Shown here: piece by piece, positions 1-8,140 of the stretch
Layout of the letters: each line of letters begins with the position of its first letter
Position numbering within the stretch: the stretch's first letter is position 1
Assembly (NCBI RefSeq): GCF_038235435.1
Contig: NZ_CP151275.1
Span: 4,650,001 to 4,714,000, forward strand
Reading direction: 5' to 3'
Length of the DNA stretch: 64,000 bases
DNA from: Niveibacterium sp. SC-1
GTDB lineage: Bacteria > Pseudomonadota > Gammaproteobacteria > Burkholderiales > Rhodocyclaceae
Position numbers and translations under genes: made by a program
The notes under the pieces: model-generated
Told to the model about the DNA's origin: nothing
Database searches by the model: none
Seen by the model: the letters and a program-made list of their open reading frames with translations, nothing else

Positions 1-135
1 CGGGGTGACCTTCATGTCCTTCATGTAGCGGACGTCGATCGCGGCATCGAACTCCGTCTTGGGTTCGGCAGCGGCAAAGGCGTAGCCGGAAACGAGCGCA
101 CTTGCGAGCGCCACTGCGGTGAAAATCCTCTTCAT
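1..135 (-). CDS. Secreted protein, N-terminus only (cut by window edge)
   Basis: Forty-five codons are visible, reading leftward out of the window. The protein begins MKRIFTAVALASALVSGYAF with a following Ala-Ala-Ala, a classical Sec signal peptide, and the mature part starts near AEPKTEFDAAIDVRYMKDM. The ATG has a GAGGAG ribosome-binding site about 8 bases upstream. Too little is present to name a family. A LacI-type operator sits about 50 bp upstream of the start, so the gene probably belongs to a carbohydrate-responsive regulon shared with the divergent genes at 742-2707. That regulatory link is inferred from position. Confidence 0.75.
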   Translation of the reverse strand, partial: MKRIFTAVALASALVSGYAFAAAEPKTEFDAAIDVRYMKDMKVTP

Positions 136-178
136 GCTTGTCTCCTCGTTTTTTGCTTCGACCTATCCCGGCCGACTC

Positions 179-192
179 TGCAAGCGCTTGCA
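179..192. promoter_or_regulatory. LacI-family operator, perfect 14-bp palindrome
   Basis: TGCAAGCGCTTGCA is identical to its reverse complement. It has the central CG and AAGCGCTT core typical of sites bound by LacI/GalR-family repressors. It lies about 50 bp upstream of the secreted-protein gene that starts at 135, where a bound repressor would block transcription. No LacI-family gene lies inside the window. Confidence 0.7.
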
Positions 193-239
193 AATCGGGT
201 GATTGAAAAGACGGGAAAACAAACCCGCCTCAACCGATG

Positions 240-253
240 TGCAAGCGCTTTCA
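240..253. promoter_or_regulatory. LacI-family operator, second copy
   Basis: TGCAAGCGCTTTCA differs at one position from the perfect palindrome at 179-192. The two centres are 61 bp apart, close to six helical turns, so both sites would lie on the same face of the DNA. Confidence 0.6.
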
Positions 254-634
254 TTTCTGCTGAAAACAAAAGCGCCAGTTGCCCAGACGCTTTGGCTGGA
301 CCTTCGCATGGAACGAGGACGCAGCCTGACAATTACGTTAGTTCGTTTCTCGTCCGAAGTCAAAGCCATTCTGCAACACCGGTCTCGACGACGTCCGCCC
401 TCGCGGACGCTCCGGCATTCGCACACCCGGCCTTCCCGCTTGGCGTGCATCTAGCGCCTTGCGGGCCCCTTTCGACAAGACCGCAAGATGCAAACTCGTG
501 TAAAACCCTTGCCAGGAGGCGCTTCCGCCGGCAGGGCGAACGTCCCCCGAAGGCGCCGCTTCGCCTTGCCGGAACTGGGTCGCGGCCTCTGAACGAGGGG
601 TGGTTCATCACGACTCGCGCGCAGCCGGTCTGTT

Positions 635-648
635 TGCAAGCGCTGTCA
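635..648. promoter_or_regulatory. LacI-family operator, third copy
   Basis: TGCAAGCGCTGTCA keeps the TGCAAGCGCT half-site intact and has a degenerate right arm. It is centred about 100 bp upstream of the SHOCT gene at 742, so both divergent units carry a copy of the same operator. Confidence 0.55.
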
Positions 649-741
649 AATTTGCGACAGCTTCGCTACAGTGTCGCTCACGGGCCGACGGCAAACACAG
701 ATCGCCGCCCGATCGCACACTGTCTATCGAGAGGCTCCGCC

Positions 742-1635
742 ATGTCCGCACGTCCCGTCACTCCGCTCCGCCAGGCCTTGATCGCGCTGGGCCTGAGCAC
801 CCTGCTCGTCTCCGCTCCCGCCCACGGCGGCGCCCTGGATGGCCTGCTCGGTTTTTCCGACACCGGCAACGTGGAGTACTGGACCGGCCACAAGGACAAG
901 CCGATGAAGTGGGGCGAGTGGGACTACATCAGCTTCGAGCGCCGCAAAGGCGCCGAGGCGGGCGCGCCTTCCAGCCACCCTGCCACCGTGGGCGAACAGC
1001 AGGTCGCGAGCCTTCTCGCGGCGGTCCGCATCGGACCGGAGAAGGCTGGACAGCCGGCCAAGCCCCTGTTCACCGAGGACGAAATCAACCGCCTCGCGCC
1101 CGCGATTGCGGCCGGCCTGGCAGTGGCGACGCCGGAGGAGGACATCGTGTTCCTGACCTCGGGGCGCCGCGACTTCAAGGAGCTGTTCGGCCGCATGGCA
1201 AATGCCGCACGGGTCTTCGTGGCGGACGGGCAGTTCAACATCATCGTCGGCACCCAGCTCTCGGACGCATTGATGTCTGTACGCCCGGGCACGAAGGCGT
1301 TCCTGGACCTCTCCACCGGCTCGCGCGCCAAGCTCGCCAAGGATGTGCATCTGGCCACGGTTTCCGGCGGCCAGCTCAAGCGTGAGGATTGGGTCGTGCT
1401 GCCTCTGGGCTTGCAGGCCGCTCCGGTCACCGCGGCAACGCCGGTCACGCCGGCAACCGCTGTGGCGGCTCCCGCTGCCGCAACAGCCGCACCGGCCGCG
1501 GCAGACGCGGAGAGCGACGCCTTCTTCAAGAAACAGAGCGCGCGCCTGAAAGGGCTCAAGAGCATGCGTGACCAAGGCCTGATCAGCGAAGAGGAATTCC
1601 AGGCCAAGCGCGCCGAGATCCTCCAGGGCCTCTGA
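742..1635 (+). CDS. Secreted protein with C-terminal SHOCT domain
   Basis: The product has 297 residues. It starts with a Sec-type signal peptide ending near SAPAHG (about residue 28). The central part (about 30-220) is of unknown family and contains the stretch YWTGHKDKPMKWGEWDYISF. An alanine/threonine/proline-rich linker follows at about 224-252. Residues about 267-296 form a SHOCT domain (short helical C-terminal motif, with LKSMRDQGLISEEEFQAKR). SHOCT is an oligomerisation or accessory motif and does not give a function. The ATG at 742 was chosen over upstream in-frame codons because the signal peptide starts there and GAGG lies about 10 bases upstream. The stop is 16 bp from the next gene, so the two are probably co-transcribed under the operator at 635-648. 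Confidence 0.8.
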   Translation: MSARPVTPLRQALIALGLSTLLVSAPAHGGALDGLLGFSDTGNVEYWTGHKDKPMKWGEWDYISFERRKGAEAGAPSSHPATVGEQQVASLLAAVRIGPEKAGQPAKPLFTEDEINRLAPAIAAGLAVATPEEDIVFLTSGRRDFKELFGRMANAARVFVADGQFNIIVGTQLSDALMSVRPGTKAFLDLSTGSRAKLAKDVHLATVSGGQLKREDWVVLPLGLQAAPVTAATPVTPATAVAAPAAATAAPAAADAESDAFFKKQSARLKGLKSMRDQGLISEEEFQAKRAEILQGL

Positions 1636-1651
1636 GTCGCCTCACGAACGG

Positions 1652-2707
1652 ATGCCTCGAATGTCCTTCCTGCGCAATCTTTTCGCCACCGCCGTGCTCG
1701 GCCTCGGCGTGTCGATTCCCGCCGCCGCGCGCGCGCCGCTGGAGCCTGCGGACGGTCGCACGCTTCTCATCGTCGGGCAGGAGAAGCATGAGATCGCCCG
1801 GTATTGGAAAGAGGTCGGGCCCGCGGGGGGCTACATGCTCTATAGCAGCCTGGCGACGCTCTCCGGGCTCGACGGCCCGATCAAGGGCAGCGGTTGCTCC
1901 GACAGCGGGACGATGGACTTCCAGGACTGGGTGCAGAACTATCCGGACACCGTGGCGCAGGTCGGGCTCTACATGGTGAGTTCGCTTACCGACGCCGCCA
2001 CCGGCGAGCTCGACCACGTGATCGCCGACATGGCGGAGATCCTGCGGCAGTCGGGCAAGCCGGTCTTCCTGCGCATCGGCTACGAGTTTGACGGGCCCTG
2101 GAATCGCTACCACCCGGACCTCTACAAGATGGCCTGGAAGCGGATCGCCGACATCCTTCATGGCCGGCAGGTGGGCGAGGTCTCGATCGCACCGGTCAGC
2201 AACGTCGCTCTGGTGTGGCATTCCGGTGCTTACGACACCTACATGAATCGCCCGATCGCCGATTGGTACCCCGGCGACGAGTACGTCGATTGGGTCGCGC
2301 TGAGCTGGTTCCAGTGGGGCTCGGACGACAACGAGGCGGCCGCCACCGAGGCGCGCGAGAAGGTCGCAGCCTTCGCGCGGACTCACGGCAAGCCGTTGAT
2401 GATCGCGGAGTCCGCGCCGAAGCAGTACTTCGAGGCGCACGATCCCAAGGCCTGGGCGGGCTGGCACCAGCGCGTGCTCGACTGGATCAGCGCCAACAAC
2501 GTGAAGGCCTACAGCTACATCAACCAGGACTGGACCGCGATGCCGCAATGGCAGGCGGCCTGCGGCAACGGCGCCGACTGGGGCAACACGCGGATACAGA
2601 AACCCGGCTCGCGGATCCTGGAGACATGGCGCAAGGAGCTGGAGAACCCACGCTGGTTGCGCCAGGGGCCGGAGCTCTATCCCGCGATCGGCTTCACGCC
2701 ACGCTGA
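1652..2707 (+). CDS. GH26-like glycoside hydrolase (clan GH-A), secreted
   Basis: The product has 351 residues, with a signal peptide ending near IPAAARA (about residue 27). The motif FLRIGYEFDGPWNRY puts a candidate acid/base Glu at 145. PLMIAESAPK puts a candidate nucleophile Glu at 253. The aromatic stretch YVDWVALSWFQWG lies between them. This arrangement resembles GH26 enzymes (beta-mannanases and beta-1,3-xylanases), which use two glutamates in a TIM barrel. The substrate cannot be read from sequence. It follows the SHOCT gene closely and is convergent with a ROK repressor. A second ATG at 1661 is an equally plausible start. Other clan-A families remain possible. Confidence 0.65.
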   Translation: MPRMSFLRNLFATAVLGLGVSIPAAARAPLEPADGRTLLIVGQEKHEIARYWKEVGPAGGYMLYSSLATLSGLDGPIKGSGCSDSGTMDFQDWVQNYPDTVAQVGLYMVSSLTDAATGELDHVIADMAEILRQSGKPVFLRIGYEFDGPWNRYHPDLYKMAWKRIADILHGRQVGEVSIAPVSNVALVWHSGAYDTYMNRPIADWYPGDEYVDWVALSWFQWGSDDNEAAATEAREKVAAFARTHGKPLMIAESAPKQYFEAHDPKAWAGWHQRVLDWISANNVKAYSYINQDWTAMPQWQAACGNGADWGNTRIQKPGSRILETWRKELENPRWLRQGPELYPAIGFTPR

Positions 2708-2709
2708 AG

Positions 2710-2727
2710 CGCCGGCTGCGGCCGGCG
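2710..2727. terminator. Hairpin between convergent genes
   Basis: CGCCGGC and GCCGGCG form a 7-bp stem with a TGCG loop, just after the stop of the glycoside hydrolase gene. There is no T-run, so this is only a weak terminator candidate. Confidence 0.3.
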
Positions 2728-2735
2728 TGCGACTA

Positions 2736-3917
2736 CTAGAGCGGCCGCGTCGTCTTGTGTAAGACCAGCGCCGCGGCACCGACTGCAACGGCCTGCACGC
2801 CGTAGAGCGAGAGCCGCAGTTCGGGTATCGCCAGGCGGGCCTCTGCGGCGTAGAGCGCAAAGGTCTGGCGCGCCTCGCCGACGAAGGCATCGCCCAGCGC
2901 GCAGGCCGGGCCACCGAGGACGATGCGCCCCGGGTTGAACGCGGTCCACAGGTTCTGCACGAGCATCCCGAGGTAGTCGCCCGCTTCCTTGGCGGCCTCC
3001 ACGGCCTCCAGCTTGCCAGCGTTCACCAAGTCCGCGAGATCGTTTGTACTCAGCTTCGCGCCGTGCGCGCCTGCAATGCGCGTGGCAATCGCGCGCACGC
3101 CGATGAAGGCCTCGGCGCAGCCGCGCCGGCCACAGGAACACAGGGGCCCGTTGCGCTGCAGGACCGAATGCCCGACCTCCCCCGCAAAGCCATCCGCGCC
3201 GACGAAGAGACGGTCGCTCACCACGATGCCCGCACCCACCCCGATGCCCAGGCTCAGGTAGATCAGGGGTTCGGGCACTGGCGCTTCGCCGAACTCGAAC
3301 TCGCCCAGAGCCGCGACATCGGCCTCGTTCTGCACGTAGATCGGCAGGTTGTAGAGCGGATTGCCCTCAAGCGCGCGGCGCACTTGCGCCAGCACCTCGA
3401 CGTCACGCCAGCCCAGGTTGGGGGCAACCTTGAGAAGTCCGCTGCGCTCATCCACGGCGCCCGGGACGCCGATGCCGATGCCGAGCAATTCGCGCCCCAG
3501 CGCCTTGGCGCGCTCGCCCGCGATCGCCACCATTTCGCCCAGGCGGGCGAGCACGCGCGCAACGTCCTGCATGTCGGCGTGCGTCTCGCTCAGCGAGTCG
3601 AGGATTTCACCGGTCAGCGAGACCAGGACGACCTGCAGGCCGTCCACCGCGAGCTCGCCGCCAATCATCGCGAGGCGCTGGGGATCGATCCGCAGCGGCG
3701 TCGGCCGGCGACCGAGCGCGCCGGTCACCTGCGCATCGAGTTCGGCCAGCCAGCCCTCGTCGATCAACTCCTGGACGAGCAGGCTGACGGTGGACTTGGT
3801 GAGTCCGGTTTCTTTCGCTACGTCAGCACGCGAGAGGCCCGGGACGCGACGGATGACGCGTACCAAAGCCATGCGGTTGATCTGTTTGAGCAGGCTCTGA
3901 TCGCCGGTGATCGACAT
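2736..3917 (-). CDS. ROK-family transcriptional repressor
   Basis: The product has 393 residues. The N-terminus (about 1-75) is a winged helix with PGLSRADVAKETGLTKSTVS. A ROK (repressor, ORF, kinase) sugar-binding domain follows, with the zinc-site motif CSCGRRGCAEAF and the upstream Gly-His of GHSVLQRNG. The layout matches NagC, Mlc and XylR repressors, which release DNA on binding a sugar or sugar phosphate. The ATG at 3917 is preferred to the upstream TTG at 3944. A palindrome 100 bp upstream (4019-4041) is a likely autoregulatory operator. Its position convergent to the glycoside hydrolase suggests a role in sugar control, but the ligand is unknown. Confidence 0.9.
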   Translation of the reverse strand: MSITGDQSLLKQINRMALVRVIRRVPGLSRADVAKETGLTKSTVSLLVQELIDEGWLAELDAQVTGALGRRPTPLRIDPQRLAMIGGELAVDGLQVVLVSLTGEILDSLSETHADMQDVARVLARLGEMVAIAGERAKALGRELLGIGIGVPGAVDERSGLLKVAPNLGWRDVEVLAQVRRALEGNPLYNLPIYVQNEADVAALGEFEFGEAPVPEPLIYLSLGIGVGAGIVVSDRLFVGADGFAGEVGHSVLQRNGPLCSCGRRGCAEAFIGVRAIATRIAGAHGAKLSTNDLADLVNAGKLEAVEAAKEAGDYLGMLVQNLWTAFNPGRIVLGGPACALGDAFVGEARQTFALYAAEARLAIPELRLSLYGVQAVAVGAAALVLHKTTRPL

Positions 3918-4018
3918 CGCACAATCCAAAAAAAGACTTGGCAAGGCACGCAGCGGGTTTGCCGACGAGGCGGCTTGTTCTAATTCCTTCTTGCGAAGGA
4001 CGCTGGGCGCAGCTACAC

Positions 4019-4041
4019 ATTAGTATATCTTTTTTACTAAT
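4019..4041. promoter_or_regulatory. Putative ROK-repressor operator
   Basis: ATTAGTA at 4019-4025 and TACTAAT at 4035-4041 are perfect inverted arms separated by nine T-rich bases, in an otherwise GC-rich region. TTAGT/ACTAA arms are typical of operators of XylR-type ROK repressors. The site is about 100 bp upstream of the repressor start and downstream of yacG, so autoregulation is the simplest reading. Confidence 0.6.
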
Positions 4042-4089
4042 TGCGTATAGCCCGCCGCAGCAAGGCTTGCCGACGTCTTGCGCGTCGGC

Positions 4090-4281
4090 TCAGCTCCGCG
4101 GATCGGACGACTCGGGATCCTCGTCCGTTTCCTGCACCGGAATCCTATAGGCTTCCGAGGCCCAGGCGCCAAGATCGATCTGGCGACAACGCTCGGAACA
4201 GAAGGGACGATACCGGTTCGCCTCAACCCATTCCACTGGTGCCCCGCAGGTAGGGCATTTGACGACGCGCGGCCTGGGCAT
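4090..4281 (-). CDS. yacG: DNA gyrase inhibitor YacG
   Basis: This is a 63-residue zinc-ribbon protein. Cys9, Cys12, Cys28 and Cys32 in the patterns CPTC and CSERC would bind one zinc ion. YacG-family proteins bind GyrB and block gyrase from engaging DNA. The acidic, flexible tail ([10 protein letters not shown]) and the length fit the family. It starts 2 bp after the zapD stop and closes the gene order coaE-zapD-yacG that is conserved in many proteobacteria, so it is probably translated from the same transcript. Confidence 0.93.
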   Translation of the reverse strand: MPRPRVVKCPTCGAPVEWVEANRYRPFCSERCRQIDLGAWASEAYRIPVQETDEDPESSDPRS

Positions 4282-4283
4282 GC

Positions 4284-5039
4284 TCAGAGATTGCAGAAAG
4301 TCAGTTCGAAGGCGACGTCAGTGTCGGTCTGGCGCGCGCGTACGACGCTCTCGGCCGCCACGAAACGGATGTTGAGCGCGTACTTGTTGCCGCTGATCTC
4401 GGGCACCCAGGTGTCGTCCCGCGACAGGCGCACGCGCAGCATCTGGGCGCTGCGCCCGCCCATCATCATCTGGTACTGGCCGCGGCGCGCCACCTGCTCT
4501 TCCGGGCGACCGCTCGCCCGCAAGAGGCGCAGCACGATCGCGAGGCCCTCGCGGATCGGTGCCATCGGCGCCAGCCAGCTGCGCAAATCGGCCTGGCGGG
4601 CTTCGACGCCCCGATTGAGCCAGAAGTGGTAGGACGGCAGATCGAACTCGCAGACGCCGCCGGGAATCGCGGCCCGGCTGCGGATGCTCATCAGCCACTC
4701 GTTCTCGCGCAGGTACTGGCCGATCTTGCCGGCCATCGAGAGCAAGGCCGCGCTCGCCTGTTCGATCTCGTAGAGCGCGCCCGAAAGCGCCTCTTCGGAG
4801 ATGTCCGGGTTGTGGCGGAAGGAGATGAGGATCTGGCGCTGGCGCTCGAGCTCCTGCACCAGATCGACCTTCAGATCGGCGCGGCCCGCGACGTCGAGGA
4901 TCTCGAACAGCGTGACCAGCGCGATGTGGTGTTCGTAGGGGCCGGCCGACTGCGCGAAGTGCGCGGTTTTTTCGAACAGGTCTTCCAGACGGAGCAAGGT
5001 CCGAATGCGCTCGTTCAGCGGATATTCGTAGGTGATCAC
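4284..5039 (-). CDS. zapD: Cell division protein ZapD
   Basis: ZapD binds the C-terminal tail of FtsZ and bundles protofilaments at the Z-ring. The product has 251 residues from the GTG at 5039, giving [20 protein letters not shown], the family's typical N-terminus. An upstream in-frame TTG at 5099 would add 20 residues not usual for the family, so it was rejected. The helical N-terminal part ([19 protein letters not shown]) and the beta-strand C-terminal part ([14 protein letters not shown]) match the two-domain ZapD fold. It lies between coaE and yacG. Confidence 0.92.
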   Translation of the reverse strand: MITYEYPLNERIRTLLRLEDLFEKTAHFAQSAGPYEHHIALVTLFEILDVAGRADLKVDLVQELERQRQILISFRHNPDISEEALSGALYEIEQASAALLSMAGKIGQYLRENEWLMSIRSRAAIPGGVCEFDLPSYHFWLNRGVEARQADLRSWLAPMAPIREGLAIVLRLLRASGRPEEQVARRGQYQMMMGGRSAQMLRVRLSRDDTWVPEISGNKYALNIRFVAAESVVRARQTDTDVAFELTFCNL

Positions 5040-5138
5040 TTGCCGCGCGTTCCGGATCGGTCCCGAATGTGAATCGAAAAACCTGTTAAATCGCGCCAAA
5101 TCATAGCAGGGAACGCGGTGGCAACCATACGTGGCAAC

Positions 5139-5732
5139 TCAGGCGGGGCGCCGGTAACGCGCGTCCAGCAAGGAAACTTGCTGCTGCAGCGCATCAAGCG
5201 AGCCACTGTTGTCGATCACATCGTCGGCCGCGGCGAGGCGTTCGGCACGGCTTGCCTGCGCGGCGAGGATCGCCTCGACCTCTTCCCGAGCGAGCCCGTT
5301 GCGCCGCATGACGCGCTCGATCTGCAGGGATTCCGGGCAGTCCACCACCGCCACCCGGTCGCAGCGCGAACGGTAGTCGCCCGACTCCACCAGCAGGGGC
5401 ACGACCAGGAGCACATAGGGCGCTTGCCCGTGCGCGCGCACCTGGGCACTGCTTGCCGCGCGGATCATCGGATGCAGGATCGCCTCCAGGCGCTTGCGCG
5501 CATCCGGATCGCCGAACGCCAGGCGACGCATCGCCCCCCGGTCCAGACTTCCGTCGGCGGCTACGACTCCGGCGCCGAAGTGTTCCCGGATCGCCAGCAT
5601 TGCCGCGCCATCCGCGAGGGTCAGCCCGCGCGCGATCACGTCGGTATCCACGATGCCGGCGCCCAGCGCGGCGAAGGCGTCGGCGACGGCGCTCTTGCCG
5701 CTGCCGATGCCACCCGTGAGGCCGACGATCAT
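5139..5732 (-). CDS. coaE: Dephospho-CoA kinase
   Basis: CoaE phosphorylates the 3'-hydroxyl of dephospho-CoA with ATP, the last step of coenzyme A synthesis in the cytoplasm. The product has 197 residues and opens with the P-loop GLTGGIGSGKS, followed by the substrate-binding DTDVIAR. FGDPDARKRLEAILHP and VPLLVESG are further family signatures. It starts 10 bp after the SPOR-protein gene and leads into zapD. In many relatives pilD precedes coaE, but it does not do so here. coaX, for an earlier CoA step, lies 12 kb away. Confidence 0.95.
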   Translation of the reverse strand: MIVGLTGGIGSGKSAVADAFAALGAGIVDTDVIARGLTLADGAAMLAIREHFGAGVVAADGSLDRGAMRRLAFGDPDARKRLEAILHPMIRAASSAQVRAHGQAPYVLLVVPLLVESGDYRSRCDRVAVVDCPESLQIERVMRRNGLAREEVEAILAAQASRAERLAAADDVIDNSGSLDALQQQVSLLDARYRRPA

Positions 5733-5742
5733 TGCCAGGGAC

Positions 5743-6465
5743 TCAGCGCTGCGGCGCGCAATTGCTGCGTGCCGCGCCGGTCAGGCGAGCCGAGCTGTCG
5801 CTGGAAAAACCGGCGAGCTTGTCGGCCGGACCGGTGACTTCGATCCGCATGCCGCTCGCGGCGCGTTCCGTGATGCGCGCGCTCTGCACGCCCTTGGTCT
5901 TGAGTTGCTCGAGCGCGCGTTGGGCGGATTCGGAGCTCTTGTACAGACCCAGGGAGATCGCGTTCTGGTTCGCGCCCGCGTCGTTGACGATGAAGAAATC
6001 CGAGATGCCCAGCCGCTGCAGCTCCCCGGCTTTCTTCTCGGCGCTGGCGCGGTCGGTCTGCGGCGGGATGTGCACCCACCAGGAGGAAGCGCCGCTCGCG
6101 GCTTCTTCATTCGCGGTGAAGCCCGCGGCGCGCGCCTTGGCCAGCACATCGTCGGCCTGGGCGCGGGTCACGCCGGTCCAACGAACGCAGGCCAGGGTAA
6201 CGGCCGGCGCCGGCGTGCTGGCGGTGGGCTCCGGTGCGGGAGTCTCGGCAGCGGGCTTGTCTTCCACGGCCGCGCTCGCGACCGCGCGCGGCGCCGCGGC
6301 AGCCGCCACGTCGGCCGCGACAAGCTTGATCTTCTCCGGATAGAGCTGGCTGGAAAGCCGGTCCGGTTCGCCGCCGGGCGCGCGATCGAAGCGCGTCATA
6401 TTGAAGAAGACCAACAGCAGGTTGGCGACGATCAGCAGGAAGAACAGGGGACGCAGCAGGCTCAT
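5743..6465 (-). CDS. SPOR-domain membrane protein
   Basis: The product has 240 residues. One hydrophobic helix at about 5-23 (PLFFLLIVANLLLVFFNM) anchors the protein in the inner membrane. An alanine/proline-rich linker runs to about residue 105. A SPOR-like domain covers roughly 110-215 (QADDVLAKARAAGF, ISLGLYKSSESAQRALEQL, RIEVTGPADKL). SPOR domains bind denuded peptidoglycan glycans at the septum, so a link to division fits its place upstream of zapD. It starts 9 bp after the preceding oxidoreductase gene. Confidence 0.8.
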   Translation of the reverse strand: MSLLRPLFFLLIVANLLLVFFNMTRFDRAPGGEPDRLSSQLYPEKIKLVAADVAAAAAPRAVASAAVEDKPAAETPAPEPTASTPAPAVTLACVRWTGVTRAQADDVLAKARAAGFTANEEAASGASSWWVHIPPQTDRASAEKKAGELQRLGISDFFIVNDAGANQNAISLGLYKSSESAQRALEQLKTKGVQSARITERAASGMRIEVTGPADKLAGFSSDSSARLTGAARSNCAPQR

Positions 6466-6474
6466 GGCGCGCGA

Positions 6475-8127
6475 TTATGGCAGAGCCCCCCATCGGCCAA
6501 CATCCCCGCCCAGCAGGTCCGCCAGGGGAGAAGGGCCACGCAGGCGGCGGGCGATCCGCTCGGCCGCGCGCACGCCGCGGTCATGCGCCTCCTCGCAAAG
6601 TGAAAAGCCACTCACGTCCGCATGGGCGAACTGCAAGTCGGCCTCGCCCTGCGCGAACCAGGCACGTCCCGCGGCGGTAAGGAATCCGGGCATGGGGCGA
6701 CACATCGCGTGGCCGTGGCGCACGCAGTCGATCCGTTGGACATGCGCCGCGATATCCGGGTGCGCCTGCGCCATGTCCTGCAGCGCGCGCCGCGCCCAGG
6801 TCCCGGGTTCATCGGCGAGCAGGCGACGACGCGCCTCGCGCGCCGGAAGATCGTCGAGCGCGCAATACCAGGTCCACACGCTGGGCGCGGGCCGCAGGCG
6901 GAAGTTCTGGTGGGTGGCGACGGCGTAGCCGAGTGCACCGCTGCCATAGAACACGTTATCCCAGGACAGCGGCGCGCCCTGCCGGTCCTGCGGCATCTCG
7001 CGCAGGCTCAGCTGCGCCAGCACCCAGGGCGCGTACTCAAGGCCGCGCGCATAGCCCAGCGCCGCCTCCGGCAGGCCGCCAAGGACGAGCGCCGCTACGA
7101 AGAGCGGGCCGGCCCAGATCACGTTCTGCGCGACGACGCGCAGCATGCTGCCCGCAGCGGTCGCAACCAGCACGGACCAGCCCTCGCGCTCGCGCGTCGC
7201 GCTCAGGACCGTATGGCCGGAGCGCAGACGGCCGCTGACTCGCGCGGCAAGACCGCGCGCGATCCAGGCGTTGCCGCCGGCCGCAGTGAGCACTTCGTCG
7301 GCCGCGGCGCGCTCGCCCAGCCCGTCGCGCGAGGCGAAGTAATGGATGCCGGCCCAGGCGGAAGTGCGCGCGGCATGGGTGCCGTAGTCATCGCGACAGG
7401 CGTAGTCGACGTACCAGTGCAGGGCAGGACTGTCGAAGCCTTCGGCCAGCATCCAGTCGCGCATCGAGAGGCGGTCCAGCGCGAGCAGGTCCGCATCGGC
7501 CGCGCCCAGGTGCGAAGGCAGGGCGAACGGTTTGCGCCCACCGCGCGGCGCCGCGAGCGCCTGCATGCGATCGTGGAAGCGGCGGATCTGCTCGCGCTCG
7601 CGCGCCGCGAGTCCGGCCTCCGGCACGAGACCGTCCTGCCAGTGTCCGTGGATATAGAGACGCTCTTGCGGCGCGGCGCAGAGCAGGTGCTCCGCATACC
7701 GGGGCCGCTCGCCCTGCGGATCGGATTCGATCGCCCCGAGTTGGGCGAGCAGTTCGCGCAGGCTGGCGCTCTCGCGCGTGGGCAGCGGCAGGTAATGCGC
7801 GGCGAGCGGGAACTCGGAAATCGCGTTGCGCCCGGCGCGTGCATTGCCGCCCGACTCGCCGAGCATCTCCAGCAGCAGGTAGTCGTCGACACCCCGTTGA
7901 TCCAGCCACCAGGCGGCCGACAAACCGCCAATGCCGGCACCCGCGATGAGCACCTTGGTGCGCAGCGTTTCGGTCGCTGCGACCACTCCCACGCCATCGC
8001 GCAGACGGTGACCGCGCGGCGCAGCGTCGGCGATCCAGGTCGTGGGCGGCAGGGGTGGTTCCTGCTGCGGGCGACAGGCGCCGACACCCATCGCGGCGGC
8101 ACCGAGCAGGAAGTCGCGACGCTTCAC
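6475..8127 (-). CDS. FAD-dependent oxidoreductase, Tat-type lipoprotein
   Basis: The product has 550 residues. The N-terminus VKRRDFLLGAAAMGVGACRP combines a twin-arginine motif with a lipobox-like VGAC, suggesting export folded and lipid-anchored. Next comes a dinucleotide-binding motif VLIAGAGIGGLSAAWWL (about residues 45-65) of the amine-oxidase/NAD(P)-binding type and an acidic end of the second strand (LLLEMLGESGGNARAG). The substrate is unknown. The GTG at 8127 was chosen because the Tat motif starts there. An in-frame extension to 8277 would run into the upstream clsB gene. The gene is 13 bp after clsB in a leftward train. Confidence 0.75.
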   Translation of the reverse strand: MKRRDFLLGAAAMGVGACRPQQEPPLPPTTWIADAAPRGHRLRDGVGVVAATETLRTKVLIAGAGIGGLSAAWWLDQRGVDDYLLLEMLGESGGNARAGRNAISEFPLAAHYLPLPTRESASLRELLAQLGAIESDPQGERPRYAEHLLCAAPQERLYIHGHWQDGLVPEAGLAAREREQIRRFHDRMQALAAPRGGRKPFALPSHLGAADADLLALDRLSMRDWMLAEGFDSPALHWYVDYACRDDYGTHAARTSAWAGIHYFASRDGLGERAAADEVLTAAGGNAWIARGLAARVSGRLRSGHTVLSATREREGWSVLVATAAGSMLRVVAQNVIWAGPLFVAALVLGGLPEAALGYARGLEYAPWVLAQLSLREMPQDRQGAPLSWDNVFYGSGALGYAVATHQNFRLRPAPSVWTWYCALDDLPAREARRRLLADEPGTWARRALQDMAQAHPDIAAHVQRIDCVRHGHAMCRPMPGFLTAAGRAWFAQGEADLQFAHADVSGFSLCEEAHDRGVRAAERIARRLRGPSPLADLLGGDVGRWGALP

Positions 8128-8140
8128 GGCCGTGACGGCT

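Larger units (their letters stand above)
136..741. other. Divergent intergenic region with three LacI-type operators
   Basis: This 606-bp stretch separates the leftward secreted-protein gene from the rightward SHOCT gene. Open frames crossing it have no credible start or ribosome-binding site. Its recognisable content is three copies of a LacI-family operator (179-192, 240-253, 635-648), listed separately, and an inverted repeat GCGACA/TGTCGC at 654-677 just downstream of the third. No convincing sigma-70 hexamer pair was seen. Confidence 0.6.
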
